DNA of 58,111 bases, taken from an uncultured Verrucomicrobiota bacterium. GTDB taxonomy: Bacteria; Verrucomicrobiota; Verrucomicrobiia; Limisphaerales; UBA9464. The position numbers and the translations under genes are program-made. Under the pieces are notes generated by a model that saw nothing but the letters and a program-made list of their open reading frames with translations, ran no database searches and was not told where the DNA came from. Shown in pieces: positions 8,087-16,347 of the stretch; position 1 is the stretch's first letter; each line of letters starts with the position of its first letter. The stretch covers positions 1-58,111 of the forward strand of contig CAINWP010000076.1 in assembly GCA_903854475.1 (NCBI GenBank), written 5' to 3'.

Positions 8087-11011
8087 TTAAAATGCCGTCT
8101 GGTTGCTTGTCGATTTAGGCGGTGTCGTGGTGGGATCAAACGGTGCATTCTCAGGATCATGCACACGCTTGCCGCCGGCATCCAAGATGGTTGCTGTGAC
8201 AAAGATCATGAGGTTCTTTTTCACCGTCCGTGAATTCTCGCTACGGAACAAACGGCCCAGGACGGGGATGTCACCCAGAACCGGGACCTTGTCACGAGAT
8301 TTGACGTTGTCTTCGGCAATGAGGCCGCCCAAGGCAACGGTCTGGCCGTCCCAGACGATGGCGCTGGTGGTGAGCATGCGCACCCGAAGGCGTGGCAACG
8401 GAAGAACGGACGTACGACTAATCGGAGAGCTTCCGGAAGTCAGGCCGAGAATCTGCGGCACAAAGGGACCCGGATCATCATAACCGACGAACTCTGTAAT
8501 GGTCGGGAGGATGGTCATCTGAATGGTCTCGTCATCGGACGACACATAGGGAACCACGTCGAGAACCGGGCCGAACGGCTGGGAGACAGTTCCAGGGATG
8601 ATCAAATTGATGGCCGCCTGATTGACGTTGTTGCCAACGCCGCCACCGCCGACTCCGCCACCACCGCCGCCACCTTGTCCACCGCCGCCGCCGCCGCCCT
8701 GGTTGTTCAACCCGGTGGCGATCGTTCGAACATCGGACACCTCGACGTGGGCCTGACGGCCGCTCAACGTGGTGACTTTCGGCGCTGAGAGCAGGTCTAC
8801 GCCGTCGCGCTGTTCGAGGGCGCGGATGACGACCTTGAATTGAGGATCGGTGAGAATTCCGGTCAAACTGAAGACTTCAGGAATCTTGCCGCTTTCGGCG
8901 GTGGTATTGCGCAGGCCGGATGTGACCAACTGATCGTTGGCTCCGGGAGCAGCTAAACCCGCGACGCTGGTTCCGGGGAATACACCGCCGGGAAGATTTT
9001 CAGAGCCCGGATTGGCTGAGGAGGGTTGACCCGTGTAGCTCGGTGAGCTGCCGCCAGAGAGACCGAGACGACCGCCTCCCATCAGGGCGTTGCCTAAGAG
9101 CCAATCAAATCCGATAGCCTTGCTGTCGGTTTGGTTAATTTCTGCAAACCGGGCTTCGATCTCCACTTGAGGAGGCGCGACGTTGAGGATTTGGATGGCC
9201 TTTTCGATGATATCGAGGTCCGAGAGAGTTGCTCGGACAAATAGGATGCCAACGCGATCGTTGAAGAACAGGGCTTTTTGATCCTGCTCCCACGGTGCTA
9301 CGCCGGCCGGATAGACACCGCCGGTGCCGCCGCCCATGCCGCCCATGCCGCCCATGCCCATGCCACCGCCCATGCCGCCCATGCCCATGCCGCCCATACC
9401 CATGCCGCCACCCATGCCGCCGCCGCCCATACCACCGGCGCCACCGGCACCACCGGGCATCATTGTCATCGGGAAATTCAAACCGCAGGCCATGAAGAAC
9501 TGGCGGACAACCACTTGAATGTTGGCCGTGAGGTTCGTGCGGGTAACTCCGGTGATTCCAGAACCACCCATACCGCCGCCCTGACCACCACCACCGCCGC
9601 CACCGCCACCACCGCCCATACCACCGCCACCACCGCCGCCGCCACTGACTTCGACGCGCGGGATCGTGAAGACGCCACCACCACCACCTTGTTGGCCACC
9701 GCCACCACCACCGCCGCCGCCACCGCCCTGACCACCACCACTTTGAGAGGCGACCGCAGGAGTGATGCTAGTAACGCTCTCCAAACCTTCCATGAAGGTA
9801 TTGGGATTGACGCGCCACCAACGGGAATGCAGTTGGGTTGCTTCAGGAAGACGCTGACGGAACATAATGCCCCATTCTTCCACGGAGTACTTCAAAGGCT
9901 TCTCAGATACTTTGACAATGATCTCCAAGACATCCGCTAACCGCAGATCACGCAAGGCCGGATTGATTCGTACCGGTACGTTGTTCAGGTCCAAGGGTTC
10001 AGCAGCCTGCTGAGACTGTTGGGGAGCTCCGGTCGCGGGATCGATTCCACCGAAACCAGGGGATGACAAGGGCTGGTCTGCTTGTGAGTTGACCACAAAG
10101 GCGATGCCTTTTTTCTCTGGATCTCGGAGACGGGTCTGCTCATCCAGGTATTTGACGACCTCACCCAACGGCAGACCATCAAATTTGATTTCATTAATCC
10201 GGATGGTGTCGAGCTTATGGTAGATGGCTTGACGGCCCGATCCGGTGTGAACCCGATTGGTTCGGGCAAATGGATTGGAGATGGGCAGCTTCGACTTCGG
10301 CTGTTCCCAATATTGCTCCACTTCCAAGAGCTTGTCTTTGTCGGTCAGGAGCTTCTCACGATGAGCCCGGGTGTACTTCGACTCGCGGATAATGTTCAGG
10401 TACTGGTAAGCCGCTCCGTTGTCCGGATCTAGCTTGATTGCTTCCTGAAGCTTGGTCTCGGCGCGATCAAAGCTACCCATCTCGAAGGCCAACTTGCCGT
10501 CTTGGACAGCGATAGCGGCCGCCAACTTGTTGGTCTTGTCTTGACCGATGTAGCTGAGCGCCTCTTCGGAGGGAACCCGGCCGACCAGGTTGGTCAAGCG
10601 TTGGTCGTTCTCTCGCTTGAAGTTCTTGGCCTTGACATGGTTGGGGTCTACCTTCAGCAACCGCTTGATCTGAAGGTCAGCCTCTTTGTAATCGCCGGCC
10701 TTGGCCGCTGCATAGGCCAAAGCTAGACGGCTGGAAGTGAAACCTTCGATGGTTATGCCGCGCTCCTTTTCGACGTTAGAACCCAATTCCTCGGTCAAAT
10801 TCCAAGCATCCTCGTAGGCTTTGGCCGCCGATGTCTGATCGCCCTGCTTGGCAGCAGTAGCGGCAGCCTCCAGCGTTTTGCGCAAGACAATGGCTTTTTC
10901 TTCGCGCCGTACGGCGATCTCACCGGCTTCCTGCGCCACGGCGCGGGTAGAGACGGAATCGAACGCGGCAATGAGTGCGACGAGACTCAGGATCTTCGAG
11001 ACTTTCGTCAT
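8087..11011 (-). CDS. Gly-rich secretin (Amuc_1098/PilQ/GspD-like)
   Basis: This 974-residue outer-membrane secretin has a signal peptide (MTKVSKILSLVALIAAF...RAVAQ). A helical N-terminal part (about 40-250) looks TPR-like, e.g. AAKQGDQTSAAKAYEDAW. A secretin N-domain (LRDLRLADVLEIIVKVSEKPL) follows, then the conserved secretin core: QVEIEARFAEIN, LLSAPKVTTLSGRQAHVEVSD, and the C-terminal signature VPVLGDIPVLGRLFRS followed by NLMIFVTATIL. Three Gly/Met-Gly tracts interrupt it, at about DNA 9565-9745, 9310-9470 and 8630-8705. An ATG 11 codons upstream (11044) exists, but the ATG at 11011 gives a clean signal peptide. By homology with the Akkermansia Amuc_1098 locus it is the pore of a type IV pilus-like machine. 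It follows the Amuc_1099-like gene by about 54 bases. Confidence 0.9.
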   Translation of the reverse strand: MTKVSKILSLVALIAAFDSVSTRAVAQEAGEIAVRREEKAIVLRKTLEAAATAAKQGDQTSAAKAYEDAWNLTEELGSNVEKERGITIEGFTSSRLALAYAAAKAGDYKEADLQIKRLLKVDPNHVKAKNFKRENDQRLTNLVGRVPSEEALSYIGQDKTNKLAAAIAVQDGKLAFEMGSFDRAETKLQEAIKLDPDNGAAYQYLNIIRESKYTRAHREKLLTDKDKLLEVEQYWEQPKSKLPISNPFARTNRVHTGSGRQAIYHKLDTIRINEIKFDGLPLGEVVKYLDEQTRLRDPEKKGIAFVVNSQADQPLSSPGFGGIDPATGAPQQSQQAAEPLDLNNVPVRINPALRDLRLADVLEIIVKVSEKPLKYSVEEWGIMFRQRLPEATQLHSRWWRVNPNTFMEGLESVTSITPAVASQSGGGQGGGGGGGGGGGQQGGGGGVFTIPRVEVSGGGGGGGGMGGGGGGGGGGGQGGGMGGSGITGVTRTNLTANIQVVVRQFFMACGLNFPMTMMPGGAGGAGGMGGGGMGGGMGMGGMGMGGMGGGMGMGGMGGMGGGTGGVYPAGVAPWEQDQKALFFNDRVGILFVRATLSDLDIIEKAIQILNVAPPQVEIEARFAEINQTDSKAIGFDWLLGNALMGGGRLGLSGGSSPSYTGQPSSANPGSENLPGGVFPGTSVAGLAAPGANDQLVTSGLRNTTAESGKIPEVFSLTGILTDPQFKVVIRALEQRDGVDLLSAPKVTTLSGRQAHVEVSDVRTIATGLNNQGGGGGGGQGGGGGGGVGGGGVGNNVNQAAINLIIPGTVSQPFGPVLDVVPYVSSDDETIQMTILPTITEFVGYDDPGPFVPQILGLTSGSSPISRTSVLPLPRLRVRMLTTSAIVWDGQTVALGGLIAEDNVKSRDKVPVLGDIPVLGRLFRSENSRTVKKNLMIFVTATILDAGGKRVHDPENAPFDPTTTPPKSTSNQTAF
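9290..9745. repeat. GC-rich low-complexity tract inside the secretin gene
   Basis: Two stretches (about 9310-9470 and 9565-9745) consist largely of CCGCC, CCACC, CATGCCGCC and related triplets, encoding poly-Gly and Gly-Met runs on the minus strand. A shorter tract of the same kind lies at 8630-8705. They are in frame and encode disordered loops in the secretin. Such DNA is prone to slippage, so copy number may differ between strains or be miscounted in an assembly. Confidence 0.8.
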
Positions 11012-11065
11012 GGGGTTCTTCACGGTTTGGACTAAAATGGACATGCAACGAGTCGATTAGGGGAA

Positions 11066-11863
11066 TTACCTCGCCACGGTGGTACGCACGGAATTGGGCG
11101 CGGACACTACTAGTTCGTCTTTCTCGATGGCAACAATCTTGTAGACCGCGCCGGAGAGATTGATGGTTTCACCGACACGCTTCTGAGGGAAATCACGCCG
11201 ATCGGCCTCGTATCGGAGGTCGGCGGAGTATCCCTGAGTGCGGCGAAAATTCTTTCCTTTGGCCAAGCTAAAGGACTCCCGGGTGGCCATGAGTTCGCAG
11301 ACGAAATTGGTGGGAGACTCTTTTGGACCCTGGGCCTCGAGGAGTCGGAAGAGTTGATCTTTATTTTCTGATCCTACGGCCACCGACTCCACCATAGCTC
11401 GGCGATTATTGACCGTTTTTTCATAATCGCGACGCGCTGAGAACTGATAACGCGGCGCTTCAGGCGTGCCGGCAACTTGTTCAAAAGCAATTTCCAAAAC
11501 CAAATCGTGGGCGGCTACGTAGGCCAAACCGGAAGCACCGGTGTTGGGACGCGGCTTGGAGGGCTCCAAACGTCCACTAGTCGCACGAGTCCAGGTGATA
11601 GGGTTGAAGGTGTAGTGATCCTGAGCCGCCAAAACCGTCGGAGTGCGCTGGGACACCCGTGTGAGCGCCGTTTGCGTTACATTGGTCTCGAGGTTTTCAG
11701 GAACCAGAGGTTTCTGCTTGGCTCCTGCGAGCTGCTGCAGGGCGGTCTCCAGATACGATCGGACCTGAGAGACGGAGAAGACGAGGGAAATAGCCAGACC
11801 TGCGACGGCCAGAAGGACGACTCCCAGAACTAGCTTCTCGTAATGTTTCTTGATGAATTCCAT
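11066..11863 (-). CDS. Bitopic pilus assembly protein, Amuc_1099-like
   Basis: A 265-residue protein: a short basic N-terminus (MEFIKKHYEK), one membrane helix (LVLGVVLLAVAGLAISLVFSV, about 11-31), then a periplasmic region. That region contains AQDHYTFNPITWTRATSGRLEPSKP (about 81-105) and ends in a small beta domain with KRVGETINLSGAVYKIVAIEKDELVVS. The frame is open 28 codons upstream into the preceding gene, but those residues are Arg-rich and unlike a start; the ATG at 11863 has GGGAA before it and fits the membrane topology. It sits between the Amuc_1100-like and secretin genes, the position of Amuc_1099 in Akkermansia. The C-terminal domain resembles PilP-type partners that link inner-membrane parts to the secretin; this role is inference. 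Confidence 0.75.
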   Translation of the reverse strand: MEFIKKHYEKLVLGVVLLAVAGLAISLVFSVSQVRSYLETALQQLAGAKQKPLVPENLETNVTQTALTRVSQRTPTVLAAQDHYTFNPITWTRATSGRLEPSKPRPNTGASGLAYVAAHDLVLEIAFEQVAGTPEAPRYQFSARRDYEKTVNNRRAMVESVAVGSENKDQLFRLLEAQGPKESPTNFVCELMATRESFSLAKGKNFRRTQGYSADLRYEADRRDFPQKRVGETINLSGAVYKIVAIEKDELVVSAPNSVRTTVAR

Positions 11864-11882
11864 AGGTTCCCGGAATTGCGGC

Positions 11883-12896
11883 CTAACGGCGGGTCGCCTT
11901 CGGAGCCTGAGTTGCTGTCGGGGGAGACGCGAGACGCACCACCTCAAAGCCTAGGGTGACCTTGATGGGTTTCTGCTCGAGAACGATATCACCCACCTTG
12001 CCCGAGGGCGCTGGGGCGGAAGGGTTGACTTGGCTTGGAGGCATGGTCCCCATTCCCGGCCGCAGTCCGTAGCGGCTCATCATGGCCATCATGCCGGCGG
12101 CGGGATTCACCGGAGCGGCTTCGGCAGAATCAGAACCATCGGAAGAAGGGCGGTCGACATTGAGGGTCTTGAGAACGTAGGCGTTGGAGGCTCCCACAAA
12201 CCGGGTCAGCACATCGCCCAATTCAGAACTGAAGCACTGGAATTGCACCTCATAGGGATAGATACCCGCACCGATCACCGTGTTGGTGCTGACCTTCTTT
12301 AAAAGGATGTCGCCAGAACCCGCTACCTCGTTGGTGCCGATCGGCGACCGCTTAATGTGCAGCAATGTGTGGATCTTGGAAGCGAAGAGCAGTTCGGTGA
12401 ACTCATGAATGTCTGTCAGGGCCAATACCAACGGTTGGAGAGTGTTGGGTGGCAGTCGTAATTCTCGGCGCTGGGAGTTGAACGTGAAGTTGTACTTGGA
12501 AGCGGAACCCGATGAGGAATCGGCTCCTGTTGGCAACTTGACGCCCTTTCGCTCGGCGGAGCGTTCCAAATCACCAATGGTTCGAGTTAGCAGTGCCTTG
12601 AAGGAAGCGTCATCCAAAACCCCTACTGAAGGATACTGAGAAAACGTCGCCAGAGCCTGGGTTTTCAGGGTGTTGAAGCGAGCTTGCTCGGCTTTGGCTA
12701 AATCGATGTTCTTGGCATTCGGGTAGGGCTCCCGTTTGACTAGGGTATCGTATTCGTTTTTCTTGGCCTCAAGTTCTCCAGTGGCAGCTTCAGCCTCTGA
12801 TTGAGCGGAGAATAGGTAGACCGCCCCGCCGATGAGCAGGGCCGCCGCCACAGCCAAGCTGATGACGAATGCTAGGTTGCGCTTGATCCAAGACAT
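11883..12896 (-). CDS. PilO-like inner-membrane protein, Amuc_1100-like
   Basis: A 337-residue protein with a cytoplasmic start (MSWIKRN), one membrane helix (LAFVISLAVAAALLIGGAVYLF, about 8-29), a coiled-coil segment (about 30-80), and a periplasmic alpha/beta region. The latter has two ferredoxin-like halves (NFTFNSQRRELRLPPNTLQP and YPYEVQFQCFSSELGDVLTRF), as in PilO/GspM. A Pro/Met/Gly-rich linker near residues 265-300 includes MMSRYGLRPGMG. Amuc_1100 of Akkermansia, the membrane protein studied for effects on host metabolism, has the same length class, layout and neighbours. The gene starts one base after the stop of the PilM-like gene and precedes the Amuc_1099-like gene by 19 bases, so co-translation is likely. 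Confidence 0.82.
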   Translation of the reverse strand: MSWIKRNLAFVISLAVAAALLIGGAVYLFSAQSEAEAATGELEAKKNEYDTLVKREPYPNAKNIDLAKAEQARFNTLKTQALATFSQYPSVGVLDDASFKALLTRTIGDLERSAERKGVKLPTGADSSSGSASKYNFTFNSQRRELRLPPNTLQPLVLALTDIHEFTELLFASKIHTLLHIKRSPIGTNEVAGSGDILLKKVSTNTVIGAGIYPYEVQFQCFSSELGDVLTRFVGASNAYVLKTLNVDRPSSDGSDSAEAAPVNPAAGMMAMMSRYGLRPGMGTMPPSQVNPSAPAPSGKVGDIVLEQKPIKVTLGFEVVRLASPPTATQAPKATRR

Positions 12897-12897
12897 A

Positions 12898-14784
12898 TCA
12901 GAGCTTGATGGGACGCTTGAGCTTGAGCTTTAGGGGGAAGGTGAAGGTCGCAGTGGTGTCATCGACCTGCTCAAGATTGCCGGAGAGCTGGGTCTCCGAC
13001 GCATCGAATAGCGGACTAGCCTTGGCAATTTTCTCAAGATCGTAGGCGATCTGTCCATTGGCTTCTTGCTTCACTTTCTGGAGATTGACTGCCCGGATGC
13101 TTAAATTTAACACGGCAACCTCATTGGTTGACGCGGATGACTTAGGCTTGGCAGCCCCACCGCCCGTCGCTCCGCCTTCGGCCGCTCCGCCGGCTTCACC
13201 ACCTTCGCCAGCGGCCGCCGCTGTTTTTGGCAGGAGTCCGTAACGAACCATGAGCTCTCGGCTCATTTGCATGGGCTTCGGCCCTTCCTCCTCAGCGGCA
13301 GCCACTTCGGGCTTGGGAGGTTCGGTCGAGTAGAACGTGTCCACCCAAATACCGACCGGCACACCCAGCTTCTGAGATGTTTCGGCCTCAGTCGCCTTGA
13401 GGATGCTGCGAACCTCCGTGAGAATATCGGGCCAATAGGCGCGTTCCGAGAGCCAAGCGCCGAGTTGGTCGGTCTGCTTGTGAACTTCGGAGAGCTTCAC
13501 TTCTTCGCTCTTCAGCGAAGTTTCGATGCGAGCCAGAGGTTCGACTTTTTCGGAAATGGTGGCTAATCCCTCTCGGTGAACTGCGGCCACCTTGGTGTAG
13601 AAGAGTCCCGCAGCCCAGACACCGGCGGCGGCAACAAAGGCTGCTGCCACAAGAAAGGGCTTCTTCGAATTGAAATCCTGCCGTGCCTTGGAGCTCTTCG
13701 GTAGGAGGTTCAGTTCGACCGGGCAATCGGCGATATTGCGTAAGCCCAGACCCACCACTTCGCCGAAGAGAGACGCGGATTTCTCTAGATCCTCAACGTT
13801 CACCGACGGGTCTATCTGAATGTTGCGAAACGGGCTGAAATACTCGACAGGCAGGTTGAGCTTTTCCTGAAAAAACTCAGCAGAGTAGGCCATTACCGAG
13901 CCACCACCGCACAGATAAACCCGCTGAGGGGCTGATCCAGCTTGCTGGGTACGGTAGAATTGCACTGTCTGATTAACCTGCATATGCAGGCGAGTCAGGA
14001 CGTTCCGTGCAACCTTTGAAACGGCGGCCACCTTCGCATCATCCGGTTCCTCGTAAGCACCGCCTAAACTAACAAAACCCTGGGAAATCTTGAACTTCTC
14101 GGCCTCTGCGAAAGGGGACTTGGATTCGGCTGAATACTCTTGAGTGATGGTGTTAGCACCCACTGGGACGGTGCGAACGTAAAACTTATTTTTCTCGAAG
14201 AGGAGGACGTTGCTCGTCTTGGCTCCGATATCAATCAAAAGGCTGCAGCCCTCAACATCTCCGTAGTTGTAACGGAATGCGTTGGCCAACGCGGCCATCG
14301 ACGCATCCACCACTTCCATTTTCAGACCGACCGATTCACCCACCGCAAAGAGCTTTTCAACCACCTCAGCCTTGATGGCCACCAAAAGCACCTCTCGCGC
14401 CCCGTCGGCAGCGGTACCCAGAATCTGATGGTCCCAAGCACTCTCGGTCAGCGGGAACGGAACGTTCTGCTGGGCCTCGTATTGGATGATCTGGGAGATC
14501 TTCGAAGCGTCAACCGGGGGCAGTTTGACAAACTTGGAGAAGACCTGATAACCCGGGGCCGAGATGTTGGCTTGTCGGGAAACAAAACCACCCTCGGCGA
14601 GAAGCTCACCCAAGGCGCGCTTGAGCACACCCTCGCGGGCAGCATCTTGGGAGCCCGGGAGCCCAAGGGCGCGAACGCCAAAGCGGACGAGCTTCAAACC
14701 GCCGCCGTCGGCAGGTTCGAACTCGGCGATCTTCAGGGTGCCAGCCCCGAAGTCGATCCCCAGAAATGTTTTGGCTTTTAGCAT
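12898..14784 (-). CDS. PilM-PilN-like fusion, actin-like ATPase (Amuc_1101-like)
   Basis: A 628-residue protein with two parts. Residues about 5-345 form a PilM/FtsA-like actin fold: phosphate-1 loop FLGIDFGAGTLKIAEF (about 7-22), phosphate-2 LLIDIGAKTSNVLLFE (about 182-197), and YLCGGGSVMAYSAEFF for adenosine binding (about 290-305). Then VELNLLP and a membrane helix (FLVAAAFVAAAGVWAAGLFY, about 377-396), a coiled coil and a periplasmic PilN-like region ending in basic residues; an Ala/Gly/Glu-rich linker near 530-565 includes RELMVRYGLLPK. PilM and PilN are separate proteins in Proteobacteria; fused here. The frame opens seven codons earlier at a GTG (14805), but the ATG at 14784 suits the family better. 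It is the first gene of the operon, about 95 bases downstream of a candidate promoter. Confidence 0.85.
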   Translation of the reverse strand: MLKAKTFLGIDFGAGTLKIAEFEPADGGGLKLVRFGVRALGLPGSQDAAREGVLKRALGELLAEGGFVSRQANISAPGYQVFSKFVKLPPVDASKISQIIQYEAQQNVPFPLTESAWDHQILGTAADGAREVLLVAIKAEVVEKLFAVGESVGLKMEVVDASMAALANAFRYNYGDVEGCSLLIDIGAKTSNVLLFEKNKFYVRTVPVGANTITQEYSAESKSPFAEAEKFKISQGFVSLGGAYEEPDDAKVAAVSKVARNVLTRLHMQVNQTVQFYRTQQAGSAPQRVYLCGGGSVMAYSAEFFQEKLNLPVEYFSPFRNIQIDPSVNVEDLEKSASLFGEVVGLGLRNIADCPVELNLLPKSSKARQDFNSKKPFLVAAAFVAAAGVWAAGLFYTKVAAVHREGLATISEKVEPLARIETSLKSEEVKLSEVHKQTDQLGAWLSERAYWPDILTEVRSILKATEAETSQKLGVPVGIWVDTFYSTEPPKPEVAAAEEEGPKPMQMSRELMVRYGLLPKTAAAAGEGGEAGGAAEGGATGGGAAKPKSSASTNEVAVLNLSIRAVNLQKVKQEANGQIAYDLEKIAKASPLFDASETQLSGNLEQVDDTTATFTFPLKLKLKRPIKL

Positions 14785-14886
14785 TTTGCTGTGAGCGCGA
14801 TTCACGTGAAAATTTCGGTCCTCGAAGGGCCAAAAAAAGCTCTAGCGAGGCCTGCCTAGCTGAAAGCGATCACGGATGTAAGGTTG

Positions 14887-14915
14887 TAGCTAAAGAAAGC
14901 CGGCGGAAGGGTCAA
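14887..14915 (-). promoter_or_regulatory. Candidate promoter of the pilus/secretin operon
   Basis: Read on the minus strand, TTGACC (14915-14910) and TAGCTA (14892-14887) are separated by 17 bases, a good match to a sigma-70 promoter. Transcription would begin near 14880 and leave a leader of about 95 bases before the PilM-like ATG. It lies in the 224-bp gap after the HAD phosphatase gene. Confidence 0.4.
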
Positions 14916-15008
14916 ACACAAAAGTCGGTAGTTGGGCGAAACTTGTTCACACCTGTTGACGTAACTTCAGTAGATCCACCACTGGGCTGGGGCTCTGAAT
15001 CAGTTCAG

Positions 15009-15686
15009 TCACTCTTGAAGACTGTGCATAGAAAATTCCCTGAGATCGGTGACCACCCAAGTGGCCCCGGCCTTTCGGAGTTCGTCCGGAGAGCCTCCGC
15101 CGGTGCAAACCCCGAGGCTCTGGGCTCCGATAGCTTGGGCGCATTCGACGTCTCGATGTGTGTCACCAATCACCAATATCTCAGGACCTTCGAGACGGTG
15201 TCCGAGCTGACGCGAAGCCCTGTCGCGGGCAATACGAGCCAATTGGTTACGGTCGTCGTGATCGTCAGCAAAGGCACCGCACATCCAGTCTCCCCAAAGT
15301 GAATGGGCCCCGAGCTTAATCTTGGCGCCGAGGCGAATATTGCCGGTCAGGAGGCCCATGGCGGGAGGTTCAGAGAGCTGTTTTAACGCCTGGAGGAATT
15401 GCGGAACCCCTGGGCAAATTTCACCTCGATTTTCTTGAAGGCGCTGGTCGAGCAAAAAGACATAGGCATCGAGGAAATGTCGAATGTCCCAGGATCGACC
15501 TTGTAGGCCATTGCTCAGGAAGAACTCTCGGACCAACGCCGTATCGGTGCGCCCATGGAAGTGGGTTCGCTCGGCCACACCGGCCACGCCGTAAAGCAAT
15601 TCGGCCGTCCGTCCGAAGGCATGAACGCCAGCCCCTCCGGTCCGGATGAGGGTGCCGTCAATGTCGAACAATACCAATCGGGTCAT
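15009..15686 (-). CDS. HAD-superfamily hydrolase (phosphoglycolate phosphatase-like)
   Basis: A 225-residue cytoplasmic phosphatase of the haloacid dehalogenase family. Motif I LVLFDIDGTLI is at residues 4-14, with the nucleophile Asp8 and Asp10; motif II is LLTGN (about 112-116); motif IV is VIGDTHRDVECAQAIGA (about 168-184). An alpha-helical cap follows motif I, as in Gph-like enzymes. The substrate cannot be deduced; phosphoglycolate or a nucleotide/sugar phosphate are the usual options. It follows the TPR gene by 45 bases in the same direction and may share its transcript, separate from the pilus operon promoter downstream. Confidence 0.85.
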   Translation of the reverse strand: MTRLVLFDIDGTLIRTGGAGVHAFGRTAELLYGVAGVAERTHFHGRTDTALVREFFLSNGLQGRSWDIRHFLDAYVFLLDQRLQENRGEICPGVPQFLQALKQLSEPPAMGLLTGNIRLGAKIKLGAHSLWGDWMCGAFADDHDDRNQLARIARDRASRQLGHRLEGPEILVIGDTHRDVECAQAIGAQSLGVCTGGGSPDELRKAGATWVVTDLREFSMHSLQE

Positions 15687-15731
15687 GGGAATTTGCGAAA
15701 TGGAATCCAGATCAAACGGAATGCCAGGGCC

Positions 15732-16250
15732 TCAGCTCCAGCGACCGGCTTCAATCTCAGGCCAAAGGGGTTTAAGATCGGGATCGGCCAAGGCCATCGA
15801 TTTGACAGCGGCCGGGTGCTTGGTGAGCTTTAGAGCTTTGCCGAACCACTCAGCTGAGAGATCGATCCGCTCCGATTGAGAGCAATAGCAGGCCAAATCG
15901 TAAGGAATCTCAAAGGCCCGAGGCCATCGACGCTGAATTGGCTGAAGCAGGTCGTAGGCTTCGACGGTGCGTCCCAGCCAGTGCAACGCCTGGGAACGGT
16001 AGAGCCACCCCCACAACTCATCGTGGGCGACCTCCATAAGGGCCTGGGCGACTTCCAGAGCGTCATCATGGCGCTTGCAGGCTCGGGCCGCGTGAAAACG
16101 CAGCTTGAGCACCTCAGGCAGGCGCTGGGCCGGGGCAGGAAGGCGAGAAATCTCCGCCTCGGCCTCGGCCGCCAAACCGAGTTCAAACCAGCCTTGCGCA
16201 GCGCGGACGCCGTGCTCGACTTGCAAATTATTGGAGATGGAATCGTTCAC
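15732..16250 (-). CDS. TPR-containing protein
   Basis: A 172-residue, probably cytoplasmic protein without signal peptide. Helical pairs repeating Ala, Leu and Trp at TPR spacing can be seen: GWFELGLAAEAEAEISRLPA, LKLRFHAARACKRHDDALEVAQALM, LWGWLYRSQALHWLGRTVEAYDLL, IPYDLACYCSQSERIDLSAEWFGKAL. It should act as a small protein-interaction scaffold; no partner can be named. The only plausible start is GTG at 16250. It is divergent from the transporter at 16348 and upstream of the HAD gene by 45 bases. Confidence 0.72.
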   Translation of the reverse strand: MNDSISNNLQVEHGVRAAQGWFELGLAAEAEAEISRLPAPAQRLPEVLKLRFHAARACKRHDDALEVAQALMEVAHDELWGWLYRSQALHWLGRTVEAYDLLQPIQRRWPRAFEIPYDLACYCSQSERIDLSAEWFGKALKLTKHPAAVKSMALADPDLKPLWPEIEAGRWS

Positions 16251-16347
16251 CGACAGCAGTTGACACTACAAACTTCTCGAAAGGATTTGAAGTCCCAAGC
16301 TCGGAAAGGGTTGGGATTGAGAGTTTTCCTAGAGTAACGGAGCTTGA

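Noticed and set aside
9278-9940. A 220-residue plus-strand open frame rich in Ala, Thr and His, antisense to the secretin
   Set aside because: It is the complement of the Gly-rich codon tract; low-complexity composition and no start context.
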